Source: Burkholderia mayonis
GTDB taxonomy: Bacteria; Pseudomonadota; Gammaproteobacteria; Burkholderiales; Burkholderiaceae
Direction of reading: 5' to 3'
Length of the DNA: 64,000 bases
NCBI RefSeq assembly: GCF_001523745.2
Contig: NZ_CP013386.1
Location: forward strand, 2,294,001 to 2,358,000
Both the position numbers and the translations under genes were made by a program. This document shows, in pieces, positions 18,937 to 27,491 of the stretch; position 1 is the first letter of the stretch, and each line of letters starts with the position of its first letter. Below the pieces are notes generated by a model that saw nothing but the letters and a program-made list of their open reading frames with translations, was not told the DNA's origin and did no database searches.

Positions 18937-19758
18937 TTCGCTCTCCACACGATCGCCCGTTGATCTCTTTGTTGTGTTTCGATGGCCCAATCGCCGCGCG
19001 CAGCGGCCCCGTCGCCTCGCGCGCGCCATGCGTGACCGACGCTTGCCGCCCGGCCCGCGCCGCGATTGCTGCGGACGAGCACGGGCGAACGGCTGCGCAT
19101 CGCGCACCGCCGCCGCGGGAGGCAAAGTCGGAAATCAGATTCGGTCGACCCGGTTTTTAATTGGTTGCGGTCGACTAGATTGGTCTACTCGATTGCAGCT
19201 ATCTCAGAATCGCGCTCCGATTCCATCGAAAATATAATCGAATAGATGATGAATGGTCATCGTAATTGTTACTATCAGAATAATCCGATTTTCTGAAAAT
19301 TTGACAATATTTAAAGATTCTTTCCGGCCGTCAGAATGACCGTTTGAAACACGATCGGCGCAGCCGCAGCTCGCACTGATCCGGCACCGGCGCTGCATTA
19401 CGCGACCGAAAGCGGGAAAATCGAAACGGGATTCATGCGGCTGGAACAGTCGGATTCCGTCATCCCGAACGAATGATCTCGATAAATGGCGTGTGCGCGT
19501 AGATTAATAATTTCGATGTTAATGAATTATTCGACCATTCAATTTCACCATGCCGACGACACTTGCCATAAGTGTCTTATGCCGGCGTCATCTCATTAAT
19601 TAAAATGTCAAATTCCCCTTTAATCGCGACACATAAGATAATTCGAATATTTCGACATCCGGATGATTGATGCCGATCGCATGCGACATGTAACGCAATG
19701 GCGTCGCCGACAGGTCACACATGTGTTCCGTCGAACGGCCGCGCCGCACGCCCGAGCG
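18937..19758. promoter_or_regulatory. AT-rich control region upstream of the pilus operon
   Basis: 822 bases without a supported gene between the LysR gene and the pilus operon. From about 19150 to 19670 the sequence becomes strikingly AT-rich for this genome, as is common at H-NS-silenced or phase/environment-controlled pilus promoters. A perfect 7-bp inverted repeat GACACTT-GCCAT-AAGTGTC lies at 19558-19576. An imperfect one, CGACTAGA-TTGG-TCTACTCG, lies near 19170. No confident -35/-10 pair was assigned. Confidence 0.5.
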
Positions 19759-20652
19759 TCAGCTCGCCTGGAACTGCGGCAGCAGCTCCGCGAACCGGTC
19801 GGCGAGCGTCCGGCGCGAGCGCTTCGGCCAGATCGCCGTCAACGGAAATTCAGGCAGCGCCTGTCCGTCGGCGACCGTACTGAAATCGACGCCCTCGAAC
19901 GTCAGCGTCCGGATCGACGACGGCAGCAGCGACACGCCGCAGCCCGCCGCGACACAGGCGATCACGGTCAGCGTGCGGTTCGCGTCCAGCACGACCTCGA
20001 TCGGATGCCCCGCCAGCCGAAACGCACTGAGAATCGCCGCGCGTATCGACGGCAACTGCTCGTGCGGGAACCAGATGAGTCCGGCGCGCGACAGTTCCCG
20101 CAGCGTGATCGTGCCGTCCGGCTGTCGGGGAAACGACTTCGGAATCACAGCGATCAGCGGATCGCGGCGAATCAGCTTTTCGTTGACCGGACCACCGATC
20201 GCGACGGGCGTATGGAGAATCCCGATGTCGATCTCGCCGCGCTCGAGCGCGACGACCTGCTCCGCATTGCTCATCTCGCGCATCACGAGATCGACGCGCG
20301 GCGCGGCCGCACGCAGCGCGCATACCGCGGACGGCAGCGTGCCGAACAGCGCGGCCGACACGAATCCGATGCTGAGCCGCCCGGCTCGCTGCGCACCGAT
20401 CTCGCTCGCGCGGCGCGCGGCGGCGTCCATCCGCGCGAGGCTCAGGCGAATGTCGTCGACGATCGCTTCGCCGGCCGTCGTCAGCGTCGCACCGCGTCTC
20501 GAACGATCGAACAGCTTTACGCCGAGCTCCCGCTCCATTTTCGTCAGCGCATGACTGAGCGCGGGTTGCGCGACGCCCAAGCGGATCGCCGCGTGGGTCA
20601 GGCTGCCGGTGTCGGCGATGGCCAGGAAATAACGAAGATGCTTGGATTCCAT
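19759..20652 (-). CDS. LysR-type transcriptional regulator
   Basis: A 297-residue LysR regulator. The N-terminal winged helix-turn-helix has LRYFLAIADTGSLTHAAIRLGVAQPALSHALTKME (given here by its span, residues 6-40, helix QPALSHAL). A periplasmic-binding-protein-like effector domain runs from about 95. The start at 20652 (MESKHLRYF) is the normal LysR opening; an upstream in-frame extension is not family-like. It diverges from an MFS carrier plus amidohydrolase unit across 417 bases, the classic arrangement for a LysR activator of a catabolic operon. The effector is probably the carried compound or an intermediate. Confidence 0.9.
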   Translation of the reverse strand: MESKHLRYFLAIADTGSLTHAAIRLGVAQPALSHALTKMERELGVKLFDRSRRGATLTTAGEAIVDDIRLSLARMDAAARRASEIGAQRAGRLSIGFVSAALFGTLPSAVCALRAAAPRVDLVMREMSNAEQVVALERGEIDIGILHTPVAIGGPVNEKLIRRDPLIAVIPKSFPRQPDGTITLRELSRAGLIWFPHEQLPSIRAAILSAFRLAGHPIEVVLDANRTLTVIACVAAGCGVSLLPSSIRTLTFEGVDFSTVADGQALPEFPLTAIWPKRSRRTLADRFAELLPQFQAS

Positions 20653-21069
20653 AATCACGCAGCTCGATGAGTCTCCGCTTCGATCGTCGCGCCGTCGCAT
20701 CGCCGAATCGACATACAGACTTCGCGAATACACGATTTCATTCTGCCCTCATTCAAAATAGACGAACTCGCCGCCCGATTTCCAACGCCCAACTATTCAA
20801 CCAATCGAAACGACTTGATCGATCGTTTCGCAAGACCACTCAAGCCATATCGAATCGGACATACGACGACGCAAGCAAATCCACATAGGCCTTGACGGGC
20901 ATTCCCACTTGCAAGATCGACGCCGCAACGGAATCCGTAATCATAATTTTCTTTTATCAATAACGCTTGGATTCGTGATGCATATGTCGTTTACCCATCG
21001 ATAAAATATGGCGATATGATGCGGGCTTTTTCCCAATCTTTTAAAGCGACATCATTCTGGAGAGCGTGA
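20653..21069. promoter_or_regulatory. Divergent LysR/MFS promoter region
   Basis: 417 bases, AT-richer than the flanking genes. An imperfect dyad with outer arms CATC(G)ATA / TAT(G)ATG spans about 20996-21021, roughly 50 bases upstream of the MFS start, and could be a LysR half-site pair. No gene is supported. Promoter elements were not assigned. Confidence 0.35.
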
Positions 21070-22335
21070 GTGAGCTGGTACAAAGAAATATCGCCCGTGG
21101 AAAGACGCACATTCAAAGGATGTTTTTCCGGATGGGCGCTCGACGGCGTCGACACGCAGATGTTCAGCCTCGTCATTCCTGCCTTGCTCACGTCATGGGG
21201 TATCGGCAAAGGGCAAGCGGGCTTGATCGGCGGCGCGACGCTCGCCGCAGGCGCGATCGGCGGACTGCTCGCCGGCGCGATCGCCGATCGCTTCGGCCGG
21301 GTGCGCGCGCTGCAGATCACCGTGTGCTGGTTCTCGCTGTTCACGTTCCTGAGCGCATTCGCGCAGAACTTCGAGCAATTGCTGGTGCTGAAGGCGCTGC
21401 AAGGGATCGGCTTCGGCGGCGAATGGACGGCGGGCGCGGTGCTGTTGAGCGAAACGGTTCGTGCGCAGCACCGCGGCAAGGCGATGGGTATCGTCCAGAG
21501 CGCGTGGGGCTTCGGCTGGGGCGGCGCCGTGCTGCTCTACACGCTGATCTTCTCGTGGCTGCCGCCCGAATGGGCGTGGCGCGTGCTGTTCGCGATCGGC
21601 GTGCTGCCCGCCCTCCTCGTGCTGTACATCCGGCGCGCCATTCCGGAGCCGGCGCGCGACGATACGCGCACGGCGGCGGCAGCGGCGGCGCCCGTGCAGC
21701 CGGCCAAGAGCATCTTCGATCCGTCGGTGCTCAGGATGACGATCGTCGGCGGCCTGATCGGCGTCGGCGCGCACGGCGGCTACCACGCGATCACGACCTG
21801 GCTGCCGACTTACCTGAAGACCGAGCGCCACCTGTCCGTGCTCGGCACCGGCGCCTATCTCGCCGTGATCATCGTCGCGTTCATCATCGGATGCATGACG
21901 AGCGCGTACTTGCAGGACCGCATCGGCCGTCGCCGGAACCTGATGCTGTTCTCCGCCTGCTGCGTCGTGACGGTCAATCTGTACGTGCTGCTGCCGCTCA
22001 ACAACGTCGCGATGCTGCTGCTCGGCTTCCCGCTCGGCTTCTTCGCGGCCGGCATCCCGGCCACGCTCGGCGCGCTCTTCAACGAACTCTATCCGAGGAA
22101 TGTGCGCGGACGCGGCGTCGGCTTCTGCTACAACTTCGGACGCGTCGCGTCGGCGATTTTCCCGGTGCTCGTCGGGCACATGGGCACGTCGATGCCGCTC
22201 GGCCTCGCACTCGGCATCGACGCGGGCATCGCTTACGGGCTCGTGTTCGTCGCCGTCTGGTTCCTGCCCGAGACGCGCGCGCGCGATTTCCAGGCGTCGC
22301 AGCCCGAGTCCCGGATCCGCGAAGCGGCGCTGTAG
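21070..22335 (+). CDS. MFS transporter, aromatic/organic-acid symporter type
   Basis: A 421-residue 12-TM carrier of the sugar/aromatic-acid:H+ symporter type. It shows the A-motif region ADRFGRVRA after TM2, GGEWTAGAVLLSE in TM4-5, and the second-half repeat QDRIGRRRN. The GWALDGVDTQMFS opening is typical of AAHS-like carriers. I chose GTG at 21070 with GGAGAG upstream; another GTG four bases earlier opens a different, non-coding frame. It is cotranscribed with the amidohydrolase 45 bases downstream and diverges from the LysR gene. It probably imports the compound degraded by the amidohydrolase. Confidence 0.86.
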   Translation: MSWYKEISPVERRTFKGCFSGWALDGVDTQMFSLVIPALLTSWGIGKGQAGLIGGATLAAGAIGGLLAGAIADRFGRVRALQITVCWFSLFTFLSAFAQNFEQLLVLKALQGIGFGGEWTAGAVLLSETVRAQHRGKAMGIVQSAWGFGWGGAVLLYTLIFSWLPPEWAWRVLFAIGVLPALLVLYIRRAIPEPARDDTRTAAAAAAPVQPAKSIFDPSVLRMTIVGGLIGVGAHGGYHAITTWLPTYLKTERHLSVLGTGAYLAVIIVAFIIGCMTSAYLQDRIGRRRNLMLFSACCVVTVNLYVLLPLNNVAMLLLGFPLGFFAAGIPATLGALFNELYPRNVRGRGVGFCYNFGRVASAIFPVLVGHMGTSMPLGLALGIDAGIAYGLVFVAVWFLPETRARDFQASQPESRIREAAL

Positions 22336-22380
22336 GAGTCGACCGGCATTTTCAGGCGTCCGTCATTTCGTGGATTTCTC

Positions 22381-23307
22381 ATGGATCAGGCATCGAACGA
22401 TCCGGCAGTCGAAACGACGGGCCGCACCGCCGCCACTCGCGCGCACGACGCGTGCGATCCGCTGATCGACGCGTGGTACGGGGACGGCGCCGCACCGATC
22501 GAAGCCGTCGATTCGCACGCGCACGTGTTCTTGCGAAGCCTGCCGCGCATTCCGTCCGCGCGGCACTCGCCGGAGTATGACGCGACGCTCGAATCGTACG
22601 TCGCTCATCTGAACGCGTGCGGAATCACGCACGCGGTGCTCGTGCAGCCGAGCTTTCTCGGTACCGACAATCACTTCTTCGTCGACGTGCTCGCGCGCTA
22701 TCCGCAGCGCTTTCGCGGCGTCGCGGTCGTGAATCCGGGTACTGCCGAAGACGAATTCGCGCGGCTCGAAGCAACGGACGTGGTCGGCATCCGCCTGAAT
22801 CTCGTCGGCTCGCCGATTCCGGATTTCACCTCGCCCCGCTGGCGCGCGCTGCTCGCGCGGGCGAACGCGCTCGGCTGGCATGTCGAAGTGCACCGGGACG
22901 CGGCCGACCTCCCCGCGATCATTCCAGCGCTGCTCGACCAGTCTTGCCGCGTCGTCGTCGATCATTTCGGGCGGCCGGCGCCGCATCTCGGCACGCGCGA
23001 TCCAGGCTTCCGGTTTCTTCTGTCGATCGCCGGCACCGGACAAGTGTGGGTCAAGCTGTCCGCCGCGTATCGCAACATCGATTCCGGAGACGGCACTGCA
23101 TTCGGCACGCGTGCGGCCTGCGAGCTGCTCGGCGCATTTCCGCCGCATCGTCTCGTCTGGGGCAGCGATTGGCCGCACACGCAGCATCGCGATCGAACCG
23201 ATTTCCGCACGACGCGCTCGGCGCTCGATGACTGGGTCCCCGACCCATCGCAACGGCGCATCATTCTCTGCGACTCGGCGCGCGCGCTGTTTCGCTTCGA
23301 TCGATGA
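22381..23307 (+). CDS. Amidohydrolase-2 family TIM-barrel hydrolase (lactonase-like)
   Basis: A 308-residue metal-dependent hydrolase of PF04909. The HxH metal pair is H46/H48 in DSHAHVF; further barrel-end ligand motifs are WHVEVH, VVDHFGRP and GSDWPHTQ, which carries the catalytic Asp. This pattern is closest to 2-pyrone-4,6-dicarboxylate lactonase (LigI) and 4-sulfomuconolactonase types, which open lactones in aromatic catabolism. A 40-residue N-terminal extension precedes the barrel; a later start is possible, though no clear ribosome site marks either. Its position behind an acid-type carrier and a divergent LysR gene supports a catabolic role. The exact substrate is unknown. Confidence 0.82.
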   Translation: MDQASNDPAVETTGRTAATRAHDACDPLIDAWYGDGAAPIEAVDSHAHVFLRSLPRIPSARHSPEYDATLESYVAHLNACGITHAVLVQPSFLGTDNHFFVDVLARYPQRFRGVAVVNPGTAEDEFARLEATDVVGIRLNLVGSPIPDFTSPRWRALLARANALGWHVEVHRDAADLPAIIPALLDQSCRVVVDHFGRPAPHLGTRDPGFRFLLSIAGTGQVWVKLSAAYRNIDSGDGTAFGTRAACELLGAFPPHRLVWGSDWPHTQHRDRTDFRTTRSALDDWVPDPSQRRIILCDSARALFRFDR

Positions 23308-23787
23308 CGACTTCGTTCGGGGCATCGATGCATCACGTCGTGCACATCCGATGTATGTCAGAAATTTATGAATAACTAAATTCGATCCGCTGGATTGCAT
23401 CGACACCGGCCGTTAGAATTTTGTCATCCAAATGACGATCTTCCGAGTCCCTGTCCGACGGGCTTCGCGCTCGAGCGGATGTCGAATCGGCGTGCCATCG
23501 CGAGGACATCGGGCATCGCCAATGGATACCGGTTTTTCATCTCCGCAAGCAGACCAGGCCGACGCTTCGCCTGCTTGCAGTACGCCGCCGTTTGACCGCG
23601 GACGGCAGCGCGATCGACGCCGAAGCACGGTCGCATTTTTCGTTTTACTCGCCGATCGCCGCGTCGGATTTCGTCTGTTTTCGATCGGCGGCCGACTTAT
23701 CGTCATTCGTCAATCACACACAACCATGCATTTGCCAGCCGATACGGGACGCGATCGAATCCCGACCGGCAAGGGAGCAATTTTTCG
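23308..23787. other. Gap upstream of the H-NS-like gene
   Basis: 480 bases of moderately lower GC without a supported gene. The only signal is the AAGGGAGC ribosome site just before the H-NS-like ATG. Confidence 0.4.
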
Positions 23788-24069
23788 ATGGAAACTTATC
23801 TCGACCTTCTGGCTGAACGAGAAGCCCTGATGATCAAACTGGACGCCGCCCGCACGGAAGCGCGAAGCACGGCGCTGTCCGAAGTGAAGCGAATCGTCGA
23901 GGAATTCGAGTTCACGACGCAGGAGGTGTTCGGACGTGCAGGCGCGTTGCGCCGTCGCGGCAAGCTCAAGCCGAAGTACCGCGATCCGAAAACCGGCGCG
24001 ACGTGGAGCGGCCGCGGCCGCCCGCCGTCGTGGATCGCCGGGAAGGATCGCGCAGCGTTCGTCGTGTGA
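23788..24069 (+). CDS. H-NS family nucleoid-associated protein (short form)
   Basis: A 93-residue DNA-binding protein. The N-terminal half is a coiled-coil oligomerisation segment rich in Leu/Glu (YLDLLAEREALMIKLDAA). The C-terminal half holds the H-NS family DNA-binding loop KYRDPKTGATWSGRGRPPSW, with the AT-hook-like GRGRPP core. Such proteins silence AT-rich or foreign DNA. Burkholderia carry several paralogues, often beside horizontally acquired segments. The ATG follows AAGGGAGC at good spacing. It is a single-gene unit ended by a hairpin terminator. The AT-rich pilus promoter nearby would be a natural target, but that is inference. Confidence 0.93.
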   Translation: METYLDLLAEREALMIKLDAARTEARSTALSEVKRIVEEFEFTTQEVFGRAGALRRRGKLKPKYRDPKTGATWSGRGRPPSWIAGKDRAAFVV

Positions 24070-24137
24070 CGCCGGTTCCGCTTCGCGTCGGACGACAACG
24101 TTTGCTTGCGCCATGGGCGCTACGCACAAGCGACAAG

Positions 24138-24175
24138 AAAGCCCGCACCGCTCGTTCGAGCCGTGTGGGCTTTTT
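24138..24175. terminator. Hairpin terminator downstream of the H-NS-like gene
   Basis: AAAGCCCGCAC and GTGTGGGCTTTTT pair with one G-U-type mismatch around a 14-base loop; flanking A and T runs make it potentially bidirectional. The rest of 24070-24495 holds no supported gene. Confidence 0.75.
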
Positions 24176-24495
24176 CATTGCCGCTATCCGTTAGCGCACG
24201 CGACCGGCTGCTGCGTTGTTCGCCGTTTGTGTCGGGAATCGCGCACCGAGACGGGAAACGATCTGCCATCGGTCGCTCACCTGATCCACGCGTATCGAAG
24301 CCGATGCCCGAACGACCGGGCGGCCATGATCGAATCATGTCCGCCCGGGTTGTTTCATCGTGCGGATGCACGCGAAATTCGACGGACTCTGCTGTGCGTG
24401 CAGCGCGGCCGCCGTTTCGCATGACGCGCCATCACGACTGAGCAACAAACGATCCTGTTATCGAGCCGCCGGCGATGCGCAACGGCATCCGCCTG

Positions 24496-24798
24496 TCAGA
24501 AAGCCGGATGGCACTCGAACGCGAGTTGTGCGTGCGCTTGAGGCCCGCTGCCGCGATCGACCGATTCCCGCTTCATGCTCGCTTGCATCCCGCGCTGCGC
24601 GCAGTAGCTCGTCGCTTCGTTAACGGCCCGCTCGTGCGCGCGGGCCCACGACAGCAGAATGCCGCGCGAGCTCGAATCGACGGTGTAGACGTTCGGCTTT
24701 TCGGTCGCGCTGATGTCGGATGCGCTTGAACACGCGGCCAGCAGCAGCCCGCTGACCACGATCGATAAGGACGACGATTTGAGAACGCGTAGTTTCAA
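24496..24798 (-). CDS. Small putative lipoprotein of unknown function
   Basis: About 100 residues. I prefer TTG at 24798, which opens MKLRVLKSSSLS followed by a hydrophobic run and lipobox LAAC (lipidated Cys 23), a textbook lipoprotein signal. In-frame GTG (24885) and ATG (24876) starts would add about 26-29 residues that are not signal-like, and no start has a strong ribosome site. The mature part includes ATEKPNVYTVDSSSRG and ATSYCAQRGM and two cysteines. The family is not recognised with certainty; Burkholderia encode many small lipoproteins with such a YxV(D/S)S core. The ORF is compatible with the genome's codon use. Confidence 0.6.
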   Translation of the reverse strand: MKLRVLKSSSLSIVVSGLLLAACSSASDISATEKPNVYTVDSSSRGILLSWARAHERAVNEATSYCAQRGMQASMKRESVDRGSGPQAHAQLAFECHPAF

Positions 24799-25130
24799 TT
24801 TCGAAAGCGTGCTCTTCGAGCAGACTGGGAACAATGGGACACGCGAAAGTATGCCCGGCTCTTCGCGATAGATCATTGCCCTCACGCTTAACAGTCCGTT
24901 TCACTAACGCAAACAATGTGTGTCGCATACGCGGGACTCTGTCCGCGCTTCCCGGTTGAGCGCCACGCCGCACGCGGCGTCGTCGAGCGACGCATCCGAC
25001 CCTCCCTCGCTGTCCGCAACCATGCGCGCACGCCGCCGTCCGCCGCGCAGCGGAAGTCTGGCGACGCCGCAGCCCAAGACGTGGGAAGGCTCGCGTGTCC
25101 GCACGACGCATGTGAGCCACGCCCTCCCTC

Positions 25131-25147
25131 CATAGGCATCGCCTATG
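25131..25147. repeat. 17-bp palindrome CATAGG-N5-CCTATG, copy 1
   Basis: CATAGGCATCGCCTATG is a perfect dyad with the same 6-bp arms as the one at 27374-27390 beside a LysR gene. It lies 280 bases upstream of the alpha/beta hydrolase gene in an otherwise geneless 628-base gap (24799-25426). It has the T-N11-A geometry of LysR-type binding sites. Confidence 0.6.
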
Positions 25148-25311
25148 CCGGACAGAGGAAACTCGTCCTACCGCATTGTCCGCGGGACCGCGAAAATAAT
25201 CGTATCGGGCGGCGCATCGCCGAGACATCCCCGAGAACATGAAAGCATCGACGTATCGGCGAGTCCCGATCGGCCCCGCGCTCCTCGCCGCCGTTGCGGC
25301 GTCTGGCGCAC

Positions 25312-25329
25312 GGTCAAGGTCAAGGTCAA
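25312..25329 (+). repeat. GGTCAA tandem triplet
   Basis: Three exact head-to-tail copies of GGTCAA about 100 bases before the hydrolase start. Function unknown; could be a regulator site or simple slippage. Confidence 0.5.
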
Positions 25330-25426
25330 AAGTCACGGTCGCGCAAGCCCGGCCCGATGCTCGCTCTTTGGACCTTGATCGTCCGCACCACGGACGCACT
25401 CCGACGCATCTCCTTATCCGTACGCC

Positions 25427-26083
25427 ATGGACTTCTTCAGTCCGAACACGACCCAAACGACGCTGCACGGCCACGCCGGCCGGATCGAGGCGTTCGTCGA
25501 CGCGCCGCCCGGCGACGCGCGCGGCATCGTCGTCGTCACTCATCCTCATCCGCTGCAAGGCGGCAATGCCGAGCACAAGATTCCTCGCGCGCTCGCCCGT
25601 GTGTTTCAGTTGCACGGCTGGCTCGCGATCCGGCCGAATTTCCGCGGCGTCGGCAGCAGCGAAGGCGCGCATGACTCAGGCCACGGCGAAACCGACGACA
25701 CGCTCGCGATCGTCGAAGCGATGCGTCGCGAGCATCCGGGCAAGCCTTTCGCGCTCGCCGGCTTTTCGTTCGGCGCGTTCGTTCAGGCGCGGGTCGCGCG
25801 GACGCTGACCGACGCCGGCGCGCCGCCCGCCTGCGCGGTGCTCGCCGGCGTTCCGTTCGGCACCGTGCAACGCGAGCGTCGATACGACACGCCCGCGGTG
25901 CCGGGCGACACGCTCGTCGTTCACGGCGAAACGGATGCGGTCGTCGCACTCGCGAGCGTGATGGAATGGGCGCGTCCGCAGCGGCTTCCGGTCGTCGTCG
26001 TGCCGGGCGCGAATCATTTCTTCACCGGCTGTCTCGGCACGTTCGCGTCGATCGTCGAGCGGCACGTCGCGTCGTTGCGATAG
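25427..26083 (+). CDS. Alpha/beta hydrolase
   Basis: A 218-residue alpha/beta hydrolase of the short, dienelactone-hydrolase-like/DUF-type group. The oxyanion-side motif is VVVTHPHPLQGG. The nucleophile elbow is GFSFG with Ser114, the acidic residue is probably D169 in VHGETDAVV, and the catalytic His is in PGANHFF. RPNFRGVGSSEG between strands is typical. No signal peptide, so cytoplasmic. There is no obvious ribosome site before the ATG. It is a single gene, convergent with a LysR gene, and its upstream gap carries a palindrome shared with that regulator's promoter. Substrate unknown. Confidence 0.85.
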   Translation: MDFFSPNTTQTTLHGHAGRIEAFVDAPPGDARGIVVVTHPHPLQGGNAEHKIPRALARVFQLHGWLAIRPNFRGVGSSEGAHDSGHGETDDTLAIVEAMRREHPGKPFALAGFSFGAFVQARVARTLTDAGAPPACAVLAGVPFGTVQRERRYDTPAVPGDTLVVHGETDAVVALASVMEWARPQRLPVVVVPGANHFFTGCLGTFASIVERHVASLR

Positions 26084-26398
26084 CGCCGCCACGGCAGGTG
26101 TGACGGGCGATCGTTTGCGGACGGTTCGGAAAACGCGTCTCCGACGCGCGTCATCTTCGCGACCTTCGGCTCGGCTCGATGATTTCGTCCGGACCGTCGA
26201 CGCCGCCCGACTTCGCCGTTCGACGTGCGCACGCGCGCGGTCACGCTGCGCTTCCGTCGAACGCGGCGTGCGGAGCGAAGCACATGCGACGCATCGATTG
26301 CGCGAATGTCCACCCTTTTCAGGATCGCGAATCAAACCCGTGCGTCCTGCACGGCCTCGGCGATTGCGCGCGCCGCGCGCCGCGCCCCCGATCAGCCG
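26084..26398. other. Gap between convergent hydrolase and LysR genes
   Basis: 315 bases; no gene, clean terminator or repeat seen. Confidence 0.4.
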
Positions 26399-27349
26399 TC
26401 ACGCGGGCGGCTCGGCGCGCGGACGCAGCGAGATGCCCGCCCACACGCCACTGTCCGCGAGCTCCGCGATCAGCTCGACGATCGTCTCGCGCACCGCGAG
26501 CGCAGCCGAGCTCACGGGCGACGTGTTCGACCAGCACAAGCTCGCCGGACGCCGTATCTCAGGCTCGACGATGCGGCGCATCTTCGGCCGGTTCGCCGCA
26601 TCGCGCAACGCGAGCGCCGACGCGGGAAGAATCGTGCAAGCGGCGCCCGATTGCGCGATCGACAGCAGCGTCGGCAGCGAATCGATGTCGGCGACGATGT
26701 TGAGCGGCACCTCCTCGCGCGCGAAGATCCGCTCGAGCAAGAGTCGCAGCCCGTTCGACACGCTCGGCGCGACGAGCGGCACGCCCGTGAGCGCGGCGAA
26801 CGCACAGGTGCGGGCGCGCGGCGACACGGCGCCGCCCGGCTCGCCGAGCAGGTACAGCGCCTCGTCGAGCACGGGCATCGCTGTGATGCCCGTCGTGTTG
26901 GATTCGCGGAACAGGATTGCAAGATCGAGCCGGCCGTTCGCGAGCAGCTCGTTGATGTAACCGCTCATGCTCTCGAAGAACTGCAGACGAATACCCGGAT
27001 AGCGCGCGCGGACGCGCTCGAACACCGGCATCGCGAGCACTGACGCCATCGTCGTCGGAAAACCGACGGCGACCGTCCCCGATTCCGCGCCCGCGCCTTC
27101 GCGCACCTCCTGCCGCAGCTGATCCATCTGCCGCAGCACGAGCCGCGCATGACGATACAGCGCCTGCCCCGCCGCCGTCGGCTTCACGCCTTGCGGACTG
27201 CGCACGAGCAGCGCGACGCCGAGATCGTCCTCGAGCTTCGCGACCTGCTGGCTCAGCGACGGCTGCGCGATGTACAGTTTCTCCGCCGCTTTGCCGAGGC
27301 TGCCGTACTCGACGATGCTGACGAAATAGCGAAGCTGACGGACGTCCAT
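26399..27349 (-). CDS. LysR-type regulator of the CoA-dependent catabolic operon
   Basis: A 316-residue LysR protein. The helix-turn-helix occupies residues 1-60 (MDVRQLRYFVSIVEYGSLG; recognition helix around QPSLSQQVAKLE) and an effector-binding domain follows. I chose the ATG at 27349, the standard LysR opening; an in-frame ATG nine codons upstream overlaps the palindrome. It is related to the NAC/CynR-like branch by its VRQLRYFVSIVE start. It diverges from the hydratase-dehydrogenase-CoA-transferase-MFS operon, and the CATAGG-N5-CCTATG palindrome is 25 bases upstream of its start. So it probably activates that operon and represses itself. Confidence 0.9.
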   Translation of the reverse strand: MDVRQLRYFVSIVEYGSLGKAAEKLYIAQPSLSQQVAKLEDDLGVALLVRSPQGVKPTAAGQALYRHARLVLRQMDQLRQEVREGAGAESGTVAVGFPTTMASVLAMPVFERVRARYPGIRLQFFESMSGYINELLANGRLDLAILFRESNTTGITAMPVLDEALYLLGEPGGAVSPRARTCAFAALTGVPLVAPSVSNGLRLLLERIFAREEVPLNIVADIDSLPTLLSIAQSGAACTILPASALALRDAANRPKMRRIVEPEIRRPASLCWSNTSPVSSAALAVRETIVELIAELADSGVWAGISLRPRAEPPA

Positions 27350-27373
27350 GGCAAGGCCGGTCGATCGAAAAGC

Positions 27374-27390
27374 CATAGGATACGCCTATG
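27374..27390. promoter_or_regulatory. LysR-type operator, palindrome CATAGG-N5-CCTATG, copy 2
   Basis: CATAGGATACGCCTATG is a perfect 6-bp-armed dyad in the 142-base divergent promoter between the LysR gene (start 27349) and the hydratase gene (27492). The position and T-N11-A geometry fit a LysR recognition-binding site. The same arms recur at 25131-25147. Confidence 0.7.
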
Positions 27391-27491
27391 TCAGGCACAT
27401 TCAATTGGTATTTCCCGCGCGACGCCGGTTCACCTAAAGTCGTCTCCATCCTATTCCAAGCAGCCCGGCCCGCCCGGCGATGGAGACGACA

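Noticed and set aside
21066..22580. Alternative frame starting four bases before the MFS gene
   Set aside because: Arg-rich translation with no membrane segments; the GTG at 21070 gives a complete 12-TM carrier.
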